Below, piece after piece: positions 35,128 to 44,054 of a DNA stretch of 64,000 nt (position 1 is the stretch's first letter; each line of letters begins with the position of its first letter). The notes under the pieces were generated by a model. That model saw nothing but the letters and a program-made list of their open reading frames with translations. It was not told the DNA's origin and did not search any database. Origin of the DNA: Paenibacillus sp. FSL H7-0357 (GTDB taxonomy: Bacteria > Bacillota > Bacilli > Paenibacillales > Paenibacillaceae); assembly GCF_000758525.1 (NCBI RefSeq), contig NZ_CP009241.1, positions 5,146,001-5,210,000 of the forward strand, read 5' to 3'. The position numbers and the translations under genes were made by a program.

Positions 35128-36323
35128 TGCTTACCCGCTCCTTCCGTATAGGCCATTATAGATTCCACGTCTTTGTCGCCGCGCCCGGACAAACAGATGA
35201 CTACAATATCATCCTTGGTGAGCGTAGGTCCGATCTTAGCAACATGCGCCAGGGCGTGGGCCGACTCCAGAGCTGGAATAATGCCTTCAGTCATACACAG
35301 CAGCTTCAAAGCCTCAATCGCTTCCTCATCCGTAATCGGCACGTATCGGGCACGCTCTATGTCTTTGAGGTAGGAATGCTCAGGGCCAACTCCCGGATAA
35401 TCCAATCCGGCAGAGATGGAATGCGCCTCTGTAACCTGTCCATGTTCATCCTGCAGCAGATAGCTCAGGGAGCCTTGAAATACCCCATGGGTTCCCTTGC
35501 TCATTGTCGCAGCATGAAAAGGGGTATCGATTCCCTTGCCTGCAGCCTCTACTCCGATCATGCCGACATTCTCATCCTCCATGAACGGATAGAACATGCC
35601 GATCGCATTGCTTCCTCCGCCTACGGCAGCAACCAGCAGATCCGGCAGCCTGCCTTCGGCCTCCAGAATCTGGCGGCGGGTCTCATCGCCGATAATCCGC
35701 TGGAAGTTGCGGACCATCATCGGATAAGGATGCGGCCCAACCGCTGAGCCTAAGATATAAAAGGTATCTTCAACATTGCTGACCCAGTAGCGCAGCGCTT
35801 CATTCCCTGCATCCTTGAGTGTCCGTGATCCGGAAGTCACCGGTATAACCTCTGCCCCCAGCAGCTTCATACGGAAAACGTTAAGCGCTTGGCGGCGTGT
35901 ATCCTCCTCCCCCATAAACACCTTGCATTCCATCCCAAGGAGCGCTGCCACCGTAGCCGTAGCTACGCCATGCTGGCCTGCACCTGTCTCGGCAATAACC
36001 TTCGTTTTGCCCATCATCTTGGCCAATATTCCCTGACCGATCGCATTGTTGATCTTATGTGCTCCGGTGTGATTCAGGTCTTCACGCTTTAGATAGATCT
36101 TAGCCTCACCGATATGCTTGCTGAAACGTTCCGCATAATACAGCGGAGTCTCCCGTCCGGAATACTGCTTCAGCAAATAATCTATTTCTTCCTGAAAAGC
36201 CGGTTGCCCCGAATACTTGCGGTAGGCTTCCTCCAGCTCAATCAGTGCATTCATTAAAGTTTCAGGAACGAAGCGGCCTCCAAAAGAACCAAAACGCCCA
36301 TTGATGTCCGGTACTTGTATCAT
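35124..36323 (-). CDS. trpB: Tryptophan synthase beta chain
   Basis: PLP enzyme that joins indole and serine to give tryptophan. The 399 aa include [14 protein letters not shown], the PLP Lys in [36 protein letters not shown] and the phosphate loop [11 protein letters not shown]. It overlaps trpF and trpA by 4 nt each. Confidence 0.98.
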   Translation of the reverse strand: MIQVPDINGRFGSFGGRFVPETLMNALIELEEAYRKYSGQPAFQEEIDYLLKQYSGRETPLYYAERFSKHIGEAKIYLKREDLNHTGAHKINNAIGQGILAKMMGKTKVIAETGAGQHGVATATVAALLGMECKVFMGEEDTRRQALNVFRMKLLGAEVIPVTSGSRTLKDAGNEALRYWVSNVEDTFYILGSAVGPHPYPMMVRNFQRIIGDETRRQILEAEGRLPDLLVAAVGGGSNAIGMFYPFMEDENVGMIGVEAAGKGIDTPFHAATMSKGTHGVFQGSLSYLLQDEHGQVTEAHSISAGLDYPGVGPEHSYLKDIERARYVPITDEEAIEALKLLCMTEGIIPALESAHALAHVAKIGPTLTKDDIVVICLSGRGDKDVESIMAYTEGAGKQ

Positions 36324-36997
36324 GATTGCTTCACCCTTTCCACAAAAGCTGTCATTTTAACAATATCCTTAATTCCGCCGCTCTCCACTCCGCTGGAAAC
36401 ATCCACGCCATCCGGGGCGTAGCCCGCCAGCAATTCACTGACATTGCCCGGCTCCAGACCCCCGGCGATAAATAAAGGCAGCCCGTACGCCGCTGCCGCC
36501 TGCTGGAAGTGAGGAATACGTTCCCAATCAAATGTCCGGCCTGAACCGCCGCCCTGCGGATCATAAGTATCCAGCAGCAATGCATCCACCACACCGGCAT
36601 AGCTTTCCAGACTACTATGGTTATCCGAAGCTTGTTCCGTATCACGGCTGACCACAGAAAGAGCCTTCCAGACCTGTACCTGCGGAAACGCCAGCTTAAC
36701 CTCACGGCAGAATTCTGCACTTTCCTGCCCATGCAGCTGTATCACACCCAGTGGAACTGCCTTCATGATTTCCCGAAGCTCTGCCAGTTCCGGGTTCACA
36801 AACACACCTGCGGCTTCCGGAGCCTTGTCTGCCTGCCAGTCCGCAAGCTGCGCGGTAAGCACTGCTGCCTGCTCCGGGGTTATTCTGCGGCGGCTGGGAG
36901 CAAAGACAAAACCGACATAATCCAGTGGTAATCGCTTCATAGATTTTAGCACTTCAACGTCCTGAAGTCCACAGATTTTTACCATTGTCTCACTCAT
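36320..36997 (-). CDS. trpF: Phosphoribosylanthranilate isomerase
   Basis: Amadori rearrangement step of tryptophan synthesis. The 225 aa have the catalytic Cys in [76 protein letters not shown] and the phosphate-binding [15 protein letters not shown]. The start is ATG at 36997 within the end of trpC (8-nt overlap); the longer frame to 37042 lies wholly inside trpC. Confidence 0.95.
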   Translation of the reverse strand: MSETMVKICGLQDVEVLKSMKRLPLDYVGFVFAPSRRRITPEQAAVLTAQLADWQADKAPEAAGVFVNPELAELREIMKAVPLGVIQLHGQESAEFCREVKLAFPQVQVWKALSVVSRDTEQASDNHSSLESYAGVVDALLLDTYDPQGGGSGRTFDWERIPHFQQAAAAYGLPLFIAGGLEPGNVSELLAGYAPDGVDVSSGVESGGIKDIVKMTAFVERVKQS

Positions 36998-37820
36998 GCA
37001 CGGCACGGCCTTTCCCTGCCTGTACCGGACCCAGCAGTTCATTCACCGCCTGCTCCACGTTCTGCTGACGCATTAAATATTCTCCTACCAACACGCCAAG
37101 TGCGCCGGTTGTGCTCAGATAGTCTATATCACGGGGCCCTGCAATCCCACTCTCGCTGATTACCGGTACTCCCTCCGGTGCAAGCGTGGCAAGCTCTGCC
37201 GTAGTCTCAAGCGAGGTCTCAAAGGTATGCAGGTTGCGGTTGTTGATTCCCAGCAGCACATTCGGATGTGCCGCTTTGCCGGTCTCCAGTAGCATTTCCA
37301 GTTCATTGCGGTCATGAATCTCAATGAGTACGTCCATTCCCAGTGAGGAAGCCAACTCTGTGAAGTTAGCAAGCCGGTTCGGGTCCAGAATAGCCGCGAT
37401 TAGCAGGATGGCATCTGCTCCCAGCAGACGCGCCTCATAAATCTGTTTCTCGTCGATAATAAAATCCTTGCGCAGCAGTGGAAGACTTACCGCCTTTCTA
37501 ACCTGCTGCAGGTATAAACCGCTGCCCTGAAAATACTCGCTGTCCGTAAGAACGGACAAGCAGTCAGCACCTCCCGCCTCATAGCCTTGTGCTATGGAAA
37601 CCGGGTCAAAATCCGCCCGGATCAGACCTTTGGACGGGGAAGCCTTCTTCACTTCCGCAATCAGCCCCATCTCTCTGTTCCGCCGCTTCGTGAGCGCATC
37701 ACGGAATCCTTTTGTCGACGGCAGCCCGGAAATTTCAAGTTCAGCCTGAGCCAGCGAAAAAGTCGCAGCCAGCATCTCTACCTCTTTTATTTTGGTGGCA
37801 ACAATCCGTTCAAGATACAT
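36990..37820 (-). CDS. trpC: Indole-3-glycerol phosphate synthase
   Basis: Closes the indole ring. The 276 aa barrel has LIAEVKKASPSKGLIRADFD, GADCLSVLTDSEYFQGS, LPLLRKDFIIDEKQIYEA, LLGINNRNLHTFETSLET, VISESGIAGPRDI and GVLVGEYLMRQ. The start is ATG at 37820 with AAGGAGC and 6-7 nt spacing, overlapping trpD by 11 nt. Confidence 0.96.
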   Translation of the reverse strand: MYLERIVATKIKEVEMLAATFSLAQAELEISGLPSTKGFRDALTKRRNREMGLIAEVKKASPSKGLIRADFDPVSIAQGYEAGGADCLSVLTDSEYFQGSGLYLQQVRKAVSLPLLRKDFIIDEKQIYEARLLGADAILLIAAILDPNRLANFTELASSLGMDVLIEIHDRNELEMLLETGKAAHPNVLLGINNRNLHTFETSLETTAELATLAPEGVPVISESGIAGPRDIDYLSTTGALGVLVGEYLMRQQNVEQAVNELLGPVQAGKGRAVHE

Positions 37821-38850
37821 AATCAAGCTCCTTCGTCATGACTTTCAGCTGCTCCAGCTTGAGCAGTGCCGCGCCTGAATCTACTACTTCTCTTGCTTTC
37901 TCTACGCCATCTCTCAATGTATCCGCCAATCCGGCGACATAGATACAAGCACCTGCATTGGCCAATACAATATCACGGTAAGGATTAACTTCTCCGGCCA
38001 ACACGGCGGTGATAATCGCTGCATTTTCAGCTGCATCTCCGCCAAGCACATCTTCCAGCGGATGTCTGCTGAGGCCCAGTTCCTCTGGAGTCACTTCATA
38101 GGTAAACACAGCCCCGTCTTTCAGCTCGGATACCTGTGTAGGTGCCGAAATGCTGATTTCATCGAGACCATCCAGACTGCTTACAATCATCGCCCGCTTG
38201 GAGCCGAGCTCCTTCAGTACATTCGCGACTGTTTCCGTCTTGCTGCGGTCATAAATGCCCATCAGCTGCCGGTCGGCTCCCGCTGGATTGGTCAGCGGTC
38301 CAAGCATGTTGAATACGGTCCGGACGCCGAGCTCACGCCGGGGTACGGCTGCATGCTTCATGGATGGATGATAGATTTGTGCGAACAGGAAGCAGATACC
38401 GATGCTGTCCAGACACTGCCGGGCCTGCTCCGCATTCAGATGAATGTTGACGCCCAGCGCTTCCAGCACATCAGCGCTGCCCGCTCTGCCGGAAGCAGAA
38501 CGGTTGCCGTGCTTGGCGACCCGGACCGATGCGGCTGCGGATATGATCGCCGAGGCCGTAGAAATGTTGAATTTATGGATTCCGGAACCGCCGGTTCCGC
38601 AGGTATCCAGCAGCCGGGTGCGCTCCGTAAGCACAGGAGTACCGAAACCGCGCATGGCTTCGGCGAAACCGGTAATCTCCTCCACCGTCTCCCCCTTGAT
38701 CCGCAATGCGGTCAGCAAGGCGCCGATTTGCGCCGGTGATGCCGATCCCTCCATTATTGTTCCCATAAGCTCACGCGCCTGTGTGCGGGTTAGATCCCTG
38801 CCCTCGATCAGTCCGGCAATTCCTGATTGCATCAATTGACTTGCTTCCAT
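37810..38850 (-). CDS. trpD: Anthranilate phosphoribosyltransferase
   Basis: Transfers phosphoribose from PRPP to anthranilate. The 346 aa include the PRPP-binding LLDTCGTGGSGIHKFNIST, VRVAKHGNRSASGRAGSADV and LGPLTNPAGADRQLMG. The start is ATG at 38850 with AGGAGG upstream. In B. subtilis trpE and trpD are nearly contiguous; here a 208-nt spacer holds TRAP-like triplets and hairpin repeats that end at the trpD ribosome site. Confidence 0.97.
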   Translation of the reverse strand: MEASQLMQSGIAGLIEGRDLTRTQARELMGTIMEGSASPAQIGALLTALRIKGETVEEITGFAEAMRGFGTPVLTERTRLLDTCGTGGSGIHKFNISTASAIISAAASVRVAKHGNRSASGRAGSADVLEALGVNIHLNAEQARQCLDSIGICFLFAQIYHPSMKHAAVPRRELGVRTVFNMLGPLTNPAGADRQLMGIYDRSKTETVANVLKELGSKRAMIVSSLDGLDEISISAPTQVSELKDGAVFTYEVTPEELGLSRHPLEDVLGGDAAENAAIITAVLAGEVNPYRDIVLANAGACIYVAGLADTLRDGVEKAREVVDSGAALLKLEQLKVMTKELDYVS

Positions 38851-38884
38851 AGTTCTTTTCCTCCTAAAAGTTTTATGGAGCATT

Positions 38885-38902
38885 CTCTGCTCTGCTCATC
38901 TT
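38885..38902 (-). promoter_or_regulatory. Candidate TRAP-binding site, 4 triplets, in the hairpin loop before trpD
   Basis: In RNA sense: AAG, GAG, GAG, GAG, each separated by exactly 2 nt, in the loop of the hairpin that ends at the trpD ribosome site. Confidence 0.6.
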
Positions 38903-39017
38903 CGTAATAAAACTCGCTTCGTAAGCATTCGCTTAAGTTTTGTGAGCATATGCATCCTGAACCCGCATCGAACAACACTGACACCGGAAGCATACGCTAA
39001 AAGTTTTATGGAGCATT

Positions 39018-39050
39018 CTCTGCTCTGCTCTGCTCTGCTCATCTCTGCTA
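39018..39050 (-). promoter_or_regulatory. Candidate TRAP-binding site, 7 triplets, just after trpE
   Basis: In RNA sense one UAG and six GAG, each separated by exactly 2 nt, starting 9 nt after the trpE stop codon. Together with the 4 triplets nearer trpD this makes 11, the number of binding positions on one TRAP ring. Confidence 0.65.
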
Positions 39051-39058
39051 TCCCCTGG

Positions 39059-40612
39059 TTAAGGGGTATATTCGTACATGTAATCCTGGTTGATTACCTG
39101 TTTTTCTTTCACTACCGCCGGGAACATCGCTTCCGCCATGCGGATCGCCTTCAGCATCCCTTTTGCCTTGTTGAGGGTCTCCTCATATTCCTTCTCTGGA
39201 ACAGAATCCCAGACAATGCCCGCCCCGGCCTGCACATAAGCCCGGCCCTTGCGGAAGATAATGGTGCGGATAGTAATGCAGGAATCCATATTTCCGGAAA
39301 ATCCGAGATAACCGATGGCTCCGGCATACGCGCCTCTTGCTTCGCGTTCCAGCTCCGAGATAATCTCCATAGCCCGCAGCTTCGGTGCTCCGGAAACGGT
39401 GCCGGCAGGAAGGCAGGACAGGAAGGCGTCGAAGAAATCCTTGTTCTCGTCAAGCGTTCCGGATACGTTCGAAACCATGTGCATCACATGGGAGTATTTT
39501 TCAATTTCCATGAAGGAATCGCATTTGACGGTGCCGAACTTGGAGACCCGGCCCAAATCATTGCGCCCCAGATCGACCAGCATCAGATGTTCTGCCCGTT
39601 CCTTCTCATCATGCAGCAGTTCCTCAGCCAGCTCCCGGTCCTGTGCTTCATTCTCGCCTCTCGGACGGGTTCCGGCAATCGGGCGGGTCTTGACCCGGTC
39701 ACCGTCCACCTTCACCAGCGCTTCGGGAGAAGTGCCGACAATGATCTCTTCATCCATCTTCAGATAATACATATATGGCGAAGGGTTCAATGTGCGCAGC
39801 ATCCGGTACACATGGAGTGGCGATACTTCCGTTTCTATGTGCAGCCGCTGGGACAGCACCACCTGAAAAATATCCCCGGCCCGGATGTACTCCTTGGCTT
39901 GCTCCACATTGCCGATATATTGCTCCTTGGTCAGGTTAGAGTGGATCTGGCCCAGCTCGATATCCTGTGGTATGCTGCGCCGGTTGACATTTTCCTTCGG
40001 TCCTTCCTTCTGCAGCTCTTCGGCCATAACCTCCAGCTTGCGGCTAAGCTCTTCATAGCCTGCGCGGATGTCCGAGTCCGTATCTCCGTCCTTGATGTGC
40101 AGATTGCCGACAAGCAGGATTTGCTGCTTCACATGATCAAAGACAATGATCCGGTCGCAGAACATAAAGCGGATGTCGTCCATATTCAGATCATCAACGG
40201 CATGTGCCGACAGCTTCTCGTAGTACTGTAGCAGATCATAACCGAAGAATCCGATGGCTCCGCCTGTAAAGGGAGGCATTTCTTCCAGCTTCGGGCTGCG
40301 GTAAGAGCGGAGCAGCGCTTTAAGCTCCTCGACCGGCTTGCCCAAGAGCCGTTTTTTCTCTCCGCCGACTTCAACGTGAATGATGCCTTTTTTGCCGGAG
40401 ATCATGAGGAACGGATCACTGCCGATAAAGGAATAACGGGCCCATTGAATACCGCCCTCTACACTTTCCAGCAAAAATGCACGATCCTGTTCGGCAAAAC
40501 GCTGGAACAGCCGGATCGGCGTCTCCATGTCGGCAAGCAGCCGCTTTACGACCGGAATTAAGTTATACTCCCGGGACAACGCCACTACTTCTTCGACTCT
40601 TGGGTTCGTCAT
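39059..40612 (-). CDS. trpE: Anthranilate synthase component I
   Basis: Converts chorismate to anthranilate with ammonia or glutamine through a TrpG/PabA subunit that is not in this operon. The 517 aa have the N-terminal feedback region with LLESVEGG and RYSFIGSDPF, then the chorismate-binding domain: FQVVLSQRLH, PSPYMYYL, GTSPEALVKV, RPIAGTRPRG, LVDLGRNDLGRV, CLPAGTVSGAPKLRAMEII and GAGIVWDSVPEKEYEE. The start is ATG at 40612 with AAGGAGG and 8-nt spacing. Confidence 0.97.
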   Translation of the reverse strand: MTNPRVEEVVALSREYNLIPVVKRLLADMETPIRLFQRFAEQDRAFLLESVEGGIQWARYSFIGSDPFLMISGKKGIIHVEVGGEKKRLLGKPVEELKALLRSYRSPKLEEMPPFTGGAIGFFGYDLLQYYEKLSAHAVDDLNMDDIRFMFCDRIIVFDHVKQQILLVGNLHIKDGDTDSDIRAGYEELSRKLEVMAEELQKEGPKENVNRRSIPQDIELGQIHSNLTKEQYIGNVEQAKEYIRAGDIFQVVLSQRLHIETEVSPLHVYRMLRTLNPSPYMYYLKMDEEIIVGTSPEALVKVDGDRVKTRPIAGTRPRGENEAQDRELAEELLHDEKERAEHLMLVDLGRNDLGRVSKFGTVKCDSFMEIEKYSHVMHMVSNVSGTLDENKDFFDAFLSCLPAGTVSGAPKLRAMEIISELEREARGAYAGAIGYLGFSGNMDSCITIRTIIFRKGRAYVQAGAGIVWDSVPEKEYEETLNKAKGMLKAIRMAEAMFPAVVKEKQVINQDYMYEYTP

Positions 40613-40655
40613 TTGAAATACCTCCTTGGGATCTGATATTATGTCCGAAATACAG

Positions 40656-40682
40656 AAAAACCTCTACCGAAGTAGAGGTTTG
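40656..40682 (-). terminator. trp attenuator terminator
   Basis: The minus strand has an AAACCTCTAC-TTCG-GTAGAGGTTT stem loop followed by a T tract, 44 nt before trpE. It has no upstream gene of its own, so it acts as attenuator. Confidence 0.88.
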
Positions 40683-40848
40683 TATAAGTGTAAGTATGTG
40701 AAAAAGCGCTCAGGACCGGCATTATGATCCATATATGCGGATATCTCCTATGTGGGAATAGACGGGTAGCGCTTTGAAACTCTACACCAAATTAATCCCA
40801 GAAGGGAATCACAAATAAATGGATTGCCTATACGAACTAAATCCTGCA

Positions 40849-40901
40849 CTCAACTCAGCTATACTCATCTCATCTAAACTAAACTCTGCTTCACTCGGCT
40901 A
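40849..40901 (-). promoter_or_regulatory. TRAP-binding site: 11 NAG triplets
   Basis: In RNA sense six GAG, four UAG and one AAG triplet are separated by exactly 2 nt each, 53 nt in all. This matches the ring-binding rule of TRAP (11 triplets). Two more triplets further 5' (40903-40905, 40908-40910) are out of register by 1 nt. mtrB, encoding TRAP, is in the same window. Confidence 0.92.
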
Positions 40902-40906
40902 ACTCC

Positions 40907-40936
40907 ACTATACATGATGATGGAGGTCATTGACAA
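40907..40936 (-). promoter_or_regulatory. Candidate trp promoter between aroH and trpE
   Basis: The minus strand has TTGTCA, 18 nt, TATAGT. If used, transcription would start at about 40900, so the TRAP site would lie at the very 5' end of the transcript. Read-through from the aroC promoter would also cross the TRAP site. Confidence 0.55.
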
Positions 40937-40954
40937 CCCCGCATCTGCAAATTA

Positions 40955-41326
40955 TTACTTGCTCTGTGATAGATCCGGGCGAAGCTTCTGGGCTTCGTTC
41001 AGATACACATGGCGGATATCCCGCTGCGATTTTTCGGTGTTGACCTGTACCATGAGGCGTATGCACTGTGGCAGGCTGCCCTTGACCGGGATCTCGACGG
41101 AACACATGAGCGGCACCATCTCCCAGCCTTCAATCTCACGGATCGCCCTTGCCGGGAAGGTAGCATCCAGATCAGCAGTCATCGTAATCCATACGCTGCA
41201 AATATCCTCTGCAATCACGTCATTGCGTTCGACGATTTCCCGCAATAGTACAACCGTTTCACGCAGGATCTCGTTTTCCTCGTTTTTCGTTACGGTTGTT
41301 GCACCGCGTATCCCCCGGTTTACCAT
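40955..41326 (-). CDS. aroH: Chorismate mutase, AroH type
   Basis: Converts chorismate to prephenate for Phe and Tyr. The 123 aa trimeric-type enzyme begins RGIRGATTVTKNEENEI, with ISVWITMTADLD-like segment SVWITMTADLDATFPA and IRLMVQVNTEKSQRDIRHVY. The start overlaps the aroB stop by 7 nt. It is the last gene before the TRAP-controlled leader. Confidence 0.95.
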   Translation of the reverse strand: MVNRGIRGATTVTKNEENEILRETVVLLREIVERNDVIAEDICSVWITMTADLDATFPARAIREIEGWEMVPLMCSVEIPVKGSLPQCIRLMVQVNTEKSQRDIRHVYLNEAQKLRPDLSQSK

Positions 41327-42423
41327 GGGCTTTCCTCCTTCTTAAGCTGCGCTATAACCTCACGAACAGATGATTGCTGCACATCATTGACAATACTGAC
41401 CGAACCTATGGAATCTGGCACGATAAAGGTCATTTTGCCTTCTTTGAATTTCTTATCATGCATCATCGCCGCCATCAGTTCGTCCTCACCATATTGCGCC
41501 GGCAGTCTTACCGGCAAGGCGAGCGCCGACAGCATAGATACCGTGTCTTCATAAATGGACTTATCTTTGCCCAGTTTGGCCGCTAACAGCGCCGATCCGG
41601 CCATTCCGATGGCAATCGCTTCCCCGTGCAGGAATACACCATAACCCCCCACTGCCTCGATCGCATGCCCAATGGTATGCCCGAGGTTCAGTATGGCCCG
41701 CTGTCCATGCTCACGCTCATCATTGCCGATTACGGCGGCTTTGATCGCACAGCCCCGCTCGAGCGCATAACCAAGCGCTTCTACGTTCAACTCAAGCAGC
41801 TCTGCCGCATGATCACGGCACCAGTAGGCAAAATCCCTGTCCAGAATCAGGCCGTGTTTTACAACCTCGGCCAGCCCTGAAGAAATCTGGCGCGGAGGAA
41901 GCGTGCGGAGCGTATCCAGATCATACAGCACCATAGACGGCTGATAGAAGGCGCCGATCATATTTTTGGCTAGCGGATGATTGACTGCCACCTTCCCTCC
42001 GACACTGCTGTCATGGGCAAGGATGGTTGTCGGAATCTGCAGGAAGCCGATACCGCGCATATAAGAAGCGGCCACAAAACCCGCCAGATCACCGACCACA
42101 CCGCCACCGAGTGCCAGTACCGCCGAGCTGCGGTCCAGACCAGCCTGAATGGCCGTTGTGATAACCTCTTCATATACGGCCAGAGATTTGGAAGCCTCCC
42201 CGGCAGGGATAATATGGCTTACGACTGTATATCCCTGGGCCTGCAAGGAGCTTTCCACCGTGGGCAGAAAATGTGGGGCAACTTCACTGTCACTGACAAC
42301 CAGCAGCGGACTGCGCAGTGGAAACCCGGCTTCCTGGCAGCGTTCACCGATACCCTGAAGCAAACCGCTGCCGATATGGATCGGATAAGAACGTTCTCCC
42401 AATTCTACAGTAATACTGCGCAT
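41320..42423 (-). CDS. aroB: 3-dehydroquinate synthase
   Basis: NAD- and metal-dependent second step of the shikimate pathway. The 367 aa include SAVLALGGGVVGDLAGFVAAS, FLQIPTTILAHDSSVGGKVA, NHPLAKNMIGAFYQP, the metal ligands in LNLGHTIGHAIE and LHGEAIAIGM. It starts 2 nt after the aroC stop. Confidence 0.97.
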   Translation of the reverse strand: MRSITVELGERSYPIHIGSGLLQGIGERCQEAGFPLRSPLLVVSDSEVAPHFLPTVESSLQAQGYTVVSHIIPAGEASKSLAVYEEVITTAIQAGLDRSSAVLALGGGVVGDLAGFVAASYMRGIGFLQIPTTILAHDSSVGGKVAVNHPLAKNMIGAFYQPSMVLYDLDTLRTLPPRQISSGLAEVVKHGLILDRDFAYWCRDHAAELLELNVEALGYALERGCAIKAAVIGNDEREHGQRAILNLGHTIGHAIEAVGGYGVFLHGEAIAIGMAGSALLAAKLGKDKSIYEDTVSMLSALALPVRLPAQYGEDELMAAMMHDKKFKEGKMTFIVPDSIGSVSIVNDVQQSSVREVIAQLKKEESPW

Positions 42424-42425
42424 AA

Positions 42426-43595
42426 TCAGTAGCTCTCCAGTTGGGACAAGTAATTATTATAGTTGGCTCTGATTTCTTCCAGGGAATCGCCGCCGAATTT
42501 ATCCAGGAATGCCTTCGCGATCTCCCAAGCCACGACATTCTCCAGCACAACACAAGCTGCCGGAACAGCGCAGGCATCCGAACGCTCCACCTGCGCGGTG
42601 AAAGGCTCTTTGGTATCAATATCAACGCTTTGCAGCGGTTTGTAAAGTGTAGGTATCGGCTTCATCACTCCGCGGACAACAACCGGCATTCCGTTCGTCA
42701 TGCCACCCTCAAAGCCGCCCAGCCGGTTGCTTGCCCGGTAGTAACCTCGTGAGGCTTCATACATAATTTCATCATGGACCTGTGAGCCGCGCAGTTCACC
42801 TGCCTCGAAACCAATACCGATTTCAACACCCTTGAAGGCATTGATCGACATTACCGCTCCGGCGATAGCTGCATCCAGCTTACGGTCGTATTGCACATAG
42901 CTTCCAAGACCGGTAGGCAATCCTTCAACGACACATTCCACAATTCCACCGATGGAGTCGCCTTCCTCCTTGATCTTGTCTATGTAAGCTTCCATCTTCT
43001 GTTCGGTCTCTTTATCAACAACTCTCACAGAGGAGGCTTCGGTCAGCTCGATCAGTTCATCAATCGGAAGATTATTGGCCGGCGCTTCAATCTCGCCGAT
43101 CCGGATAACCTGTCCGGCAATCTTCACTCCGAAAGCGGCCAGCAGCTGCCGGGCCACAGCGCCTACGGCTACTCTTGCTGCCGTTTCACGGGCGCTGGAG
43201 CGTTCCAGCACATTCCGCAGGTCAGTAAGATTATATTTCAGTCCGCCGTTCAAATCCGCATGCCCTGGACGCGGCCGGTTTACCCGCCGCTTCTCTTCGT
43301 CGCTGCCGGGAATCGGTTCGATATTCATAATGTTCTTCCAGTGTGTCCAGTCTTTGTTCTCTACCACCAGCGCGACAGGAGCTCCTGTCGTAGAACCATG
43401 GCGTACACCGCCGACAATCTGTGCGGTATCTTTCTCGATTTGCATCCGGCGGCCACGGCCGTAGCCCTTCTGGCGCCGCTGCAATTGAAAATTGAGCTCT
43501 TCGAAATTAAGTGTCAAATTGCTGGGCAGTCCCTCAATAATTGCTGTAAGCTGGGGGCCGTGCGTTTCCCCCGCTGTTAAATAGCGTAAACTCAT
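42426..43595 (-). CDS. aroC: Chorismate synthase
   Basis: FMN-dependent last step to chorismate. The 389 aa start [18 protein letters not shown], with [60 protein letters not shown] and [17 protein letters not shown]. The start is ATG at 43595 with GAAGGGGG upstream. It is the first gene of the supraoperon; it is called aroF in B. subtilis. Confidence 0.97.
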   Translation of the reverse strand: MSLRYLTAGETHGPQLTAIIEGLPSNLTLNFEELNFQLQRRQKGYGRGRRMQIEKDTAQIVGGVRHGSTTGAPVALVVENKDWTHWKNIMNIEPIPGSDEEKRRVNRPRPGHADLNGGLKYNLTDLRNVLERSSARETAARVAVGAVARQLLAAFGVKIAGQVIRIGEIEAPANNLPIDELIELTEASSVRVVDKETEQKMEAYIDKIKEEGDSIGGIVECVVEGLPTGLGSYVQYDRKLDAAIAGAVMSINAFKGVEIGIGFEAGELRGSQVHDEIMYEASRGYYRASNRLGGFEGGMTNGMPVVVRGVMKPIPTLYKPLQSVDIDTKEPFTAQVERSDACAVPAACVVLENVVAWEIAKAFLDKFGGDSLEEIRANYNNYLSQLESY

Positions 43596-43656
43596 GCTGC
43601 GTTCCCCCTTCACACTTTTAAACTGTAAACCGCTAAAATCTTAAATGTCTTTGCTC

Positions 43657-43685
43657 ATTATAGTATAGGGAATCCGCTTTGACAA
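43657..43685 (-). promoter_or_regulatory. Sigma-A promoter of the aro-trp supraoperon
   Basis: The minus strand has TTGTCA, 17 nt, TATAAT, about 60 nt before aroC. It is preceded by the terminator of the small upstream gene. Confidence 0.85.
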
Positions 43686-43726
43686 GAAAGGGATGGCCTC
43701 TAATCAGGTGCCCCTCATCCATAAAA

Positions 43727-43775
43727 CAACAGCGCCGCCATACTCTTCCGAGTAAAAGCGGCGCTGCTGAGCGTC
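43727..43775 (-). terminator. Intrinsic terminator after the 53-aa gene
   Basis: A strong CAGCGCCGC / GCGGCGCTG stem encloses a second stem TTACTC-GGAA-GAGTAT. The tail on the minus strand (GTTGTTTT) is only modestly T-rich. Confidence 0.7.
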
Positions 43776-43794
43776 CGGGGTCAAGAGGCTCTGA

Positions 43795-43956
43795 TCAGCC
43801 CCCGATCCTCCGGTTTGAAGGAGGCAATGTCGTCTTGCTCTCCTCAAGCTGCAGCAGGCTTTGCAGCTGCAGCTCCTCAATGCCGAGAATCTGCCCGCAT
43901 TCGCGGACGGTAAGGAAGCCGCGTTTGTACGCGGCAATGACCTTGCTTTTGTCCAT
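43795..43956 (-). CDS. Small 53-aa helix-turn-helix-like protein
   Basis: Not recognised. MDKSKVIAAYKRGFLTVREC, then GQILGIEELQLQSLLQLEES and a short basic tail ending RRIGG. The segment AAYKRGFLTVRECGQILGIE looks like a small DNA-binding helix-turn-helix of the kind that starts many sporulation or developmental regulators. Codon pattern is clean and a terminator follows. The ribosome site (AAAGGT) is weak. It lies between cheR and aroC. Confidence 0.6.
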   Translation of the reverse strand: MDKSKVIAAYKRGFLTVRECGQILGIEELQLQSLLQLEESKTTLPPSNRRIGG

Positions 43957-44054
43957 CTGGATTTACGACCTTTCGCATAGCGTACGGGTATCTACTATTC
44001 AGTATCACTGAAAAGAAGCGAAAGTATACGTTAACCAGATCGGGCGGTGCAGCA

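Larger units (their letters stand above)
38864..39051 (-). repeat. Tandem hairpin repeats carrying TRAP-like NAG triplets between trpE and trpD
   Basis: Three tandem units of one repeat family fill the spacer. Each RNA unit ends with the arm ATAAAACTT or ACAAAACTT. A 34-bp exact direct repeat occurs at 38864-38897 and 38997-39030. In the unit next to trpD, AGTTTTAT (38914-38907) can pair with ATAAAACT (38876-38869), which abuts the trpD ribosome site, or with the identical arm at 39008-39001. The mtrB copies keep the same stem as AGTTTTGT / ACAAAACT, a compensatory change that supports an RNA hairpin. Confidence 0.75.
40613..40905 (-). ncRNA. trpE leader with TRAP site and attenuator
   Basis: 5' to 3' in RNA sense: the TRAP site (40901-40849), a small hairpin GATTCCC / GGGATT, a long-range stem AAAGCGCT (at about 40775) / AGCGCTTT (at about 40705), the terminator at 40656-40682 and the trpE ribosome site. 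GTAGAG near 40784 could pair with the 5' arm CTCTAC of the terminator and act as antiterminator. About 165 nt separate the TRAP site from the terminator, more than in B. subtilis, so the switch geometry may differ. Confidence 0.75.

Noticed and set aside
38942..40231. 429-codon plus-strand frame opposite trpE
   Set aside because: Mirrors trpE; composition is that of an antisense frame.
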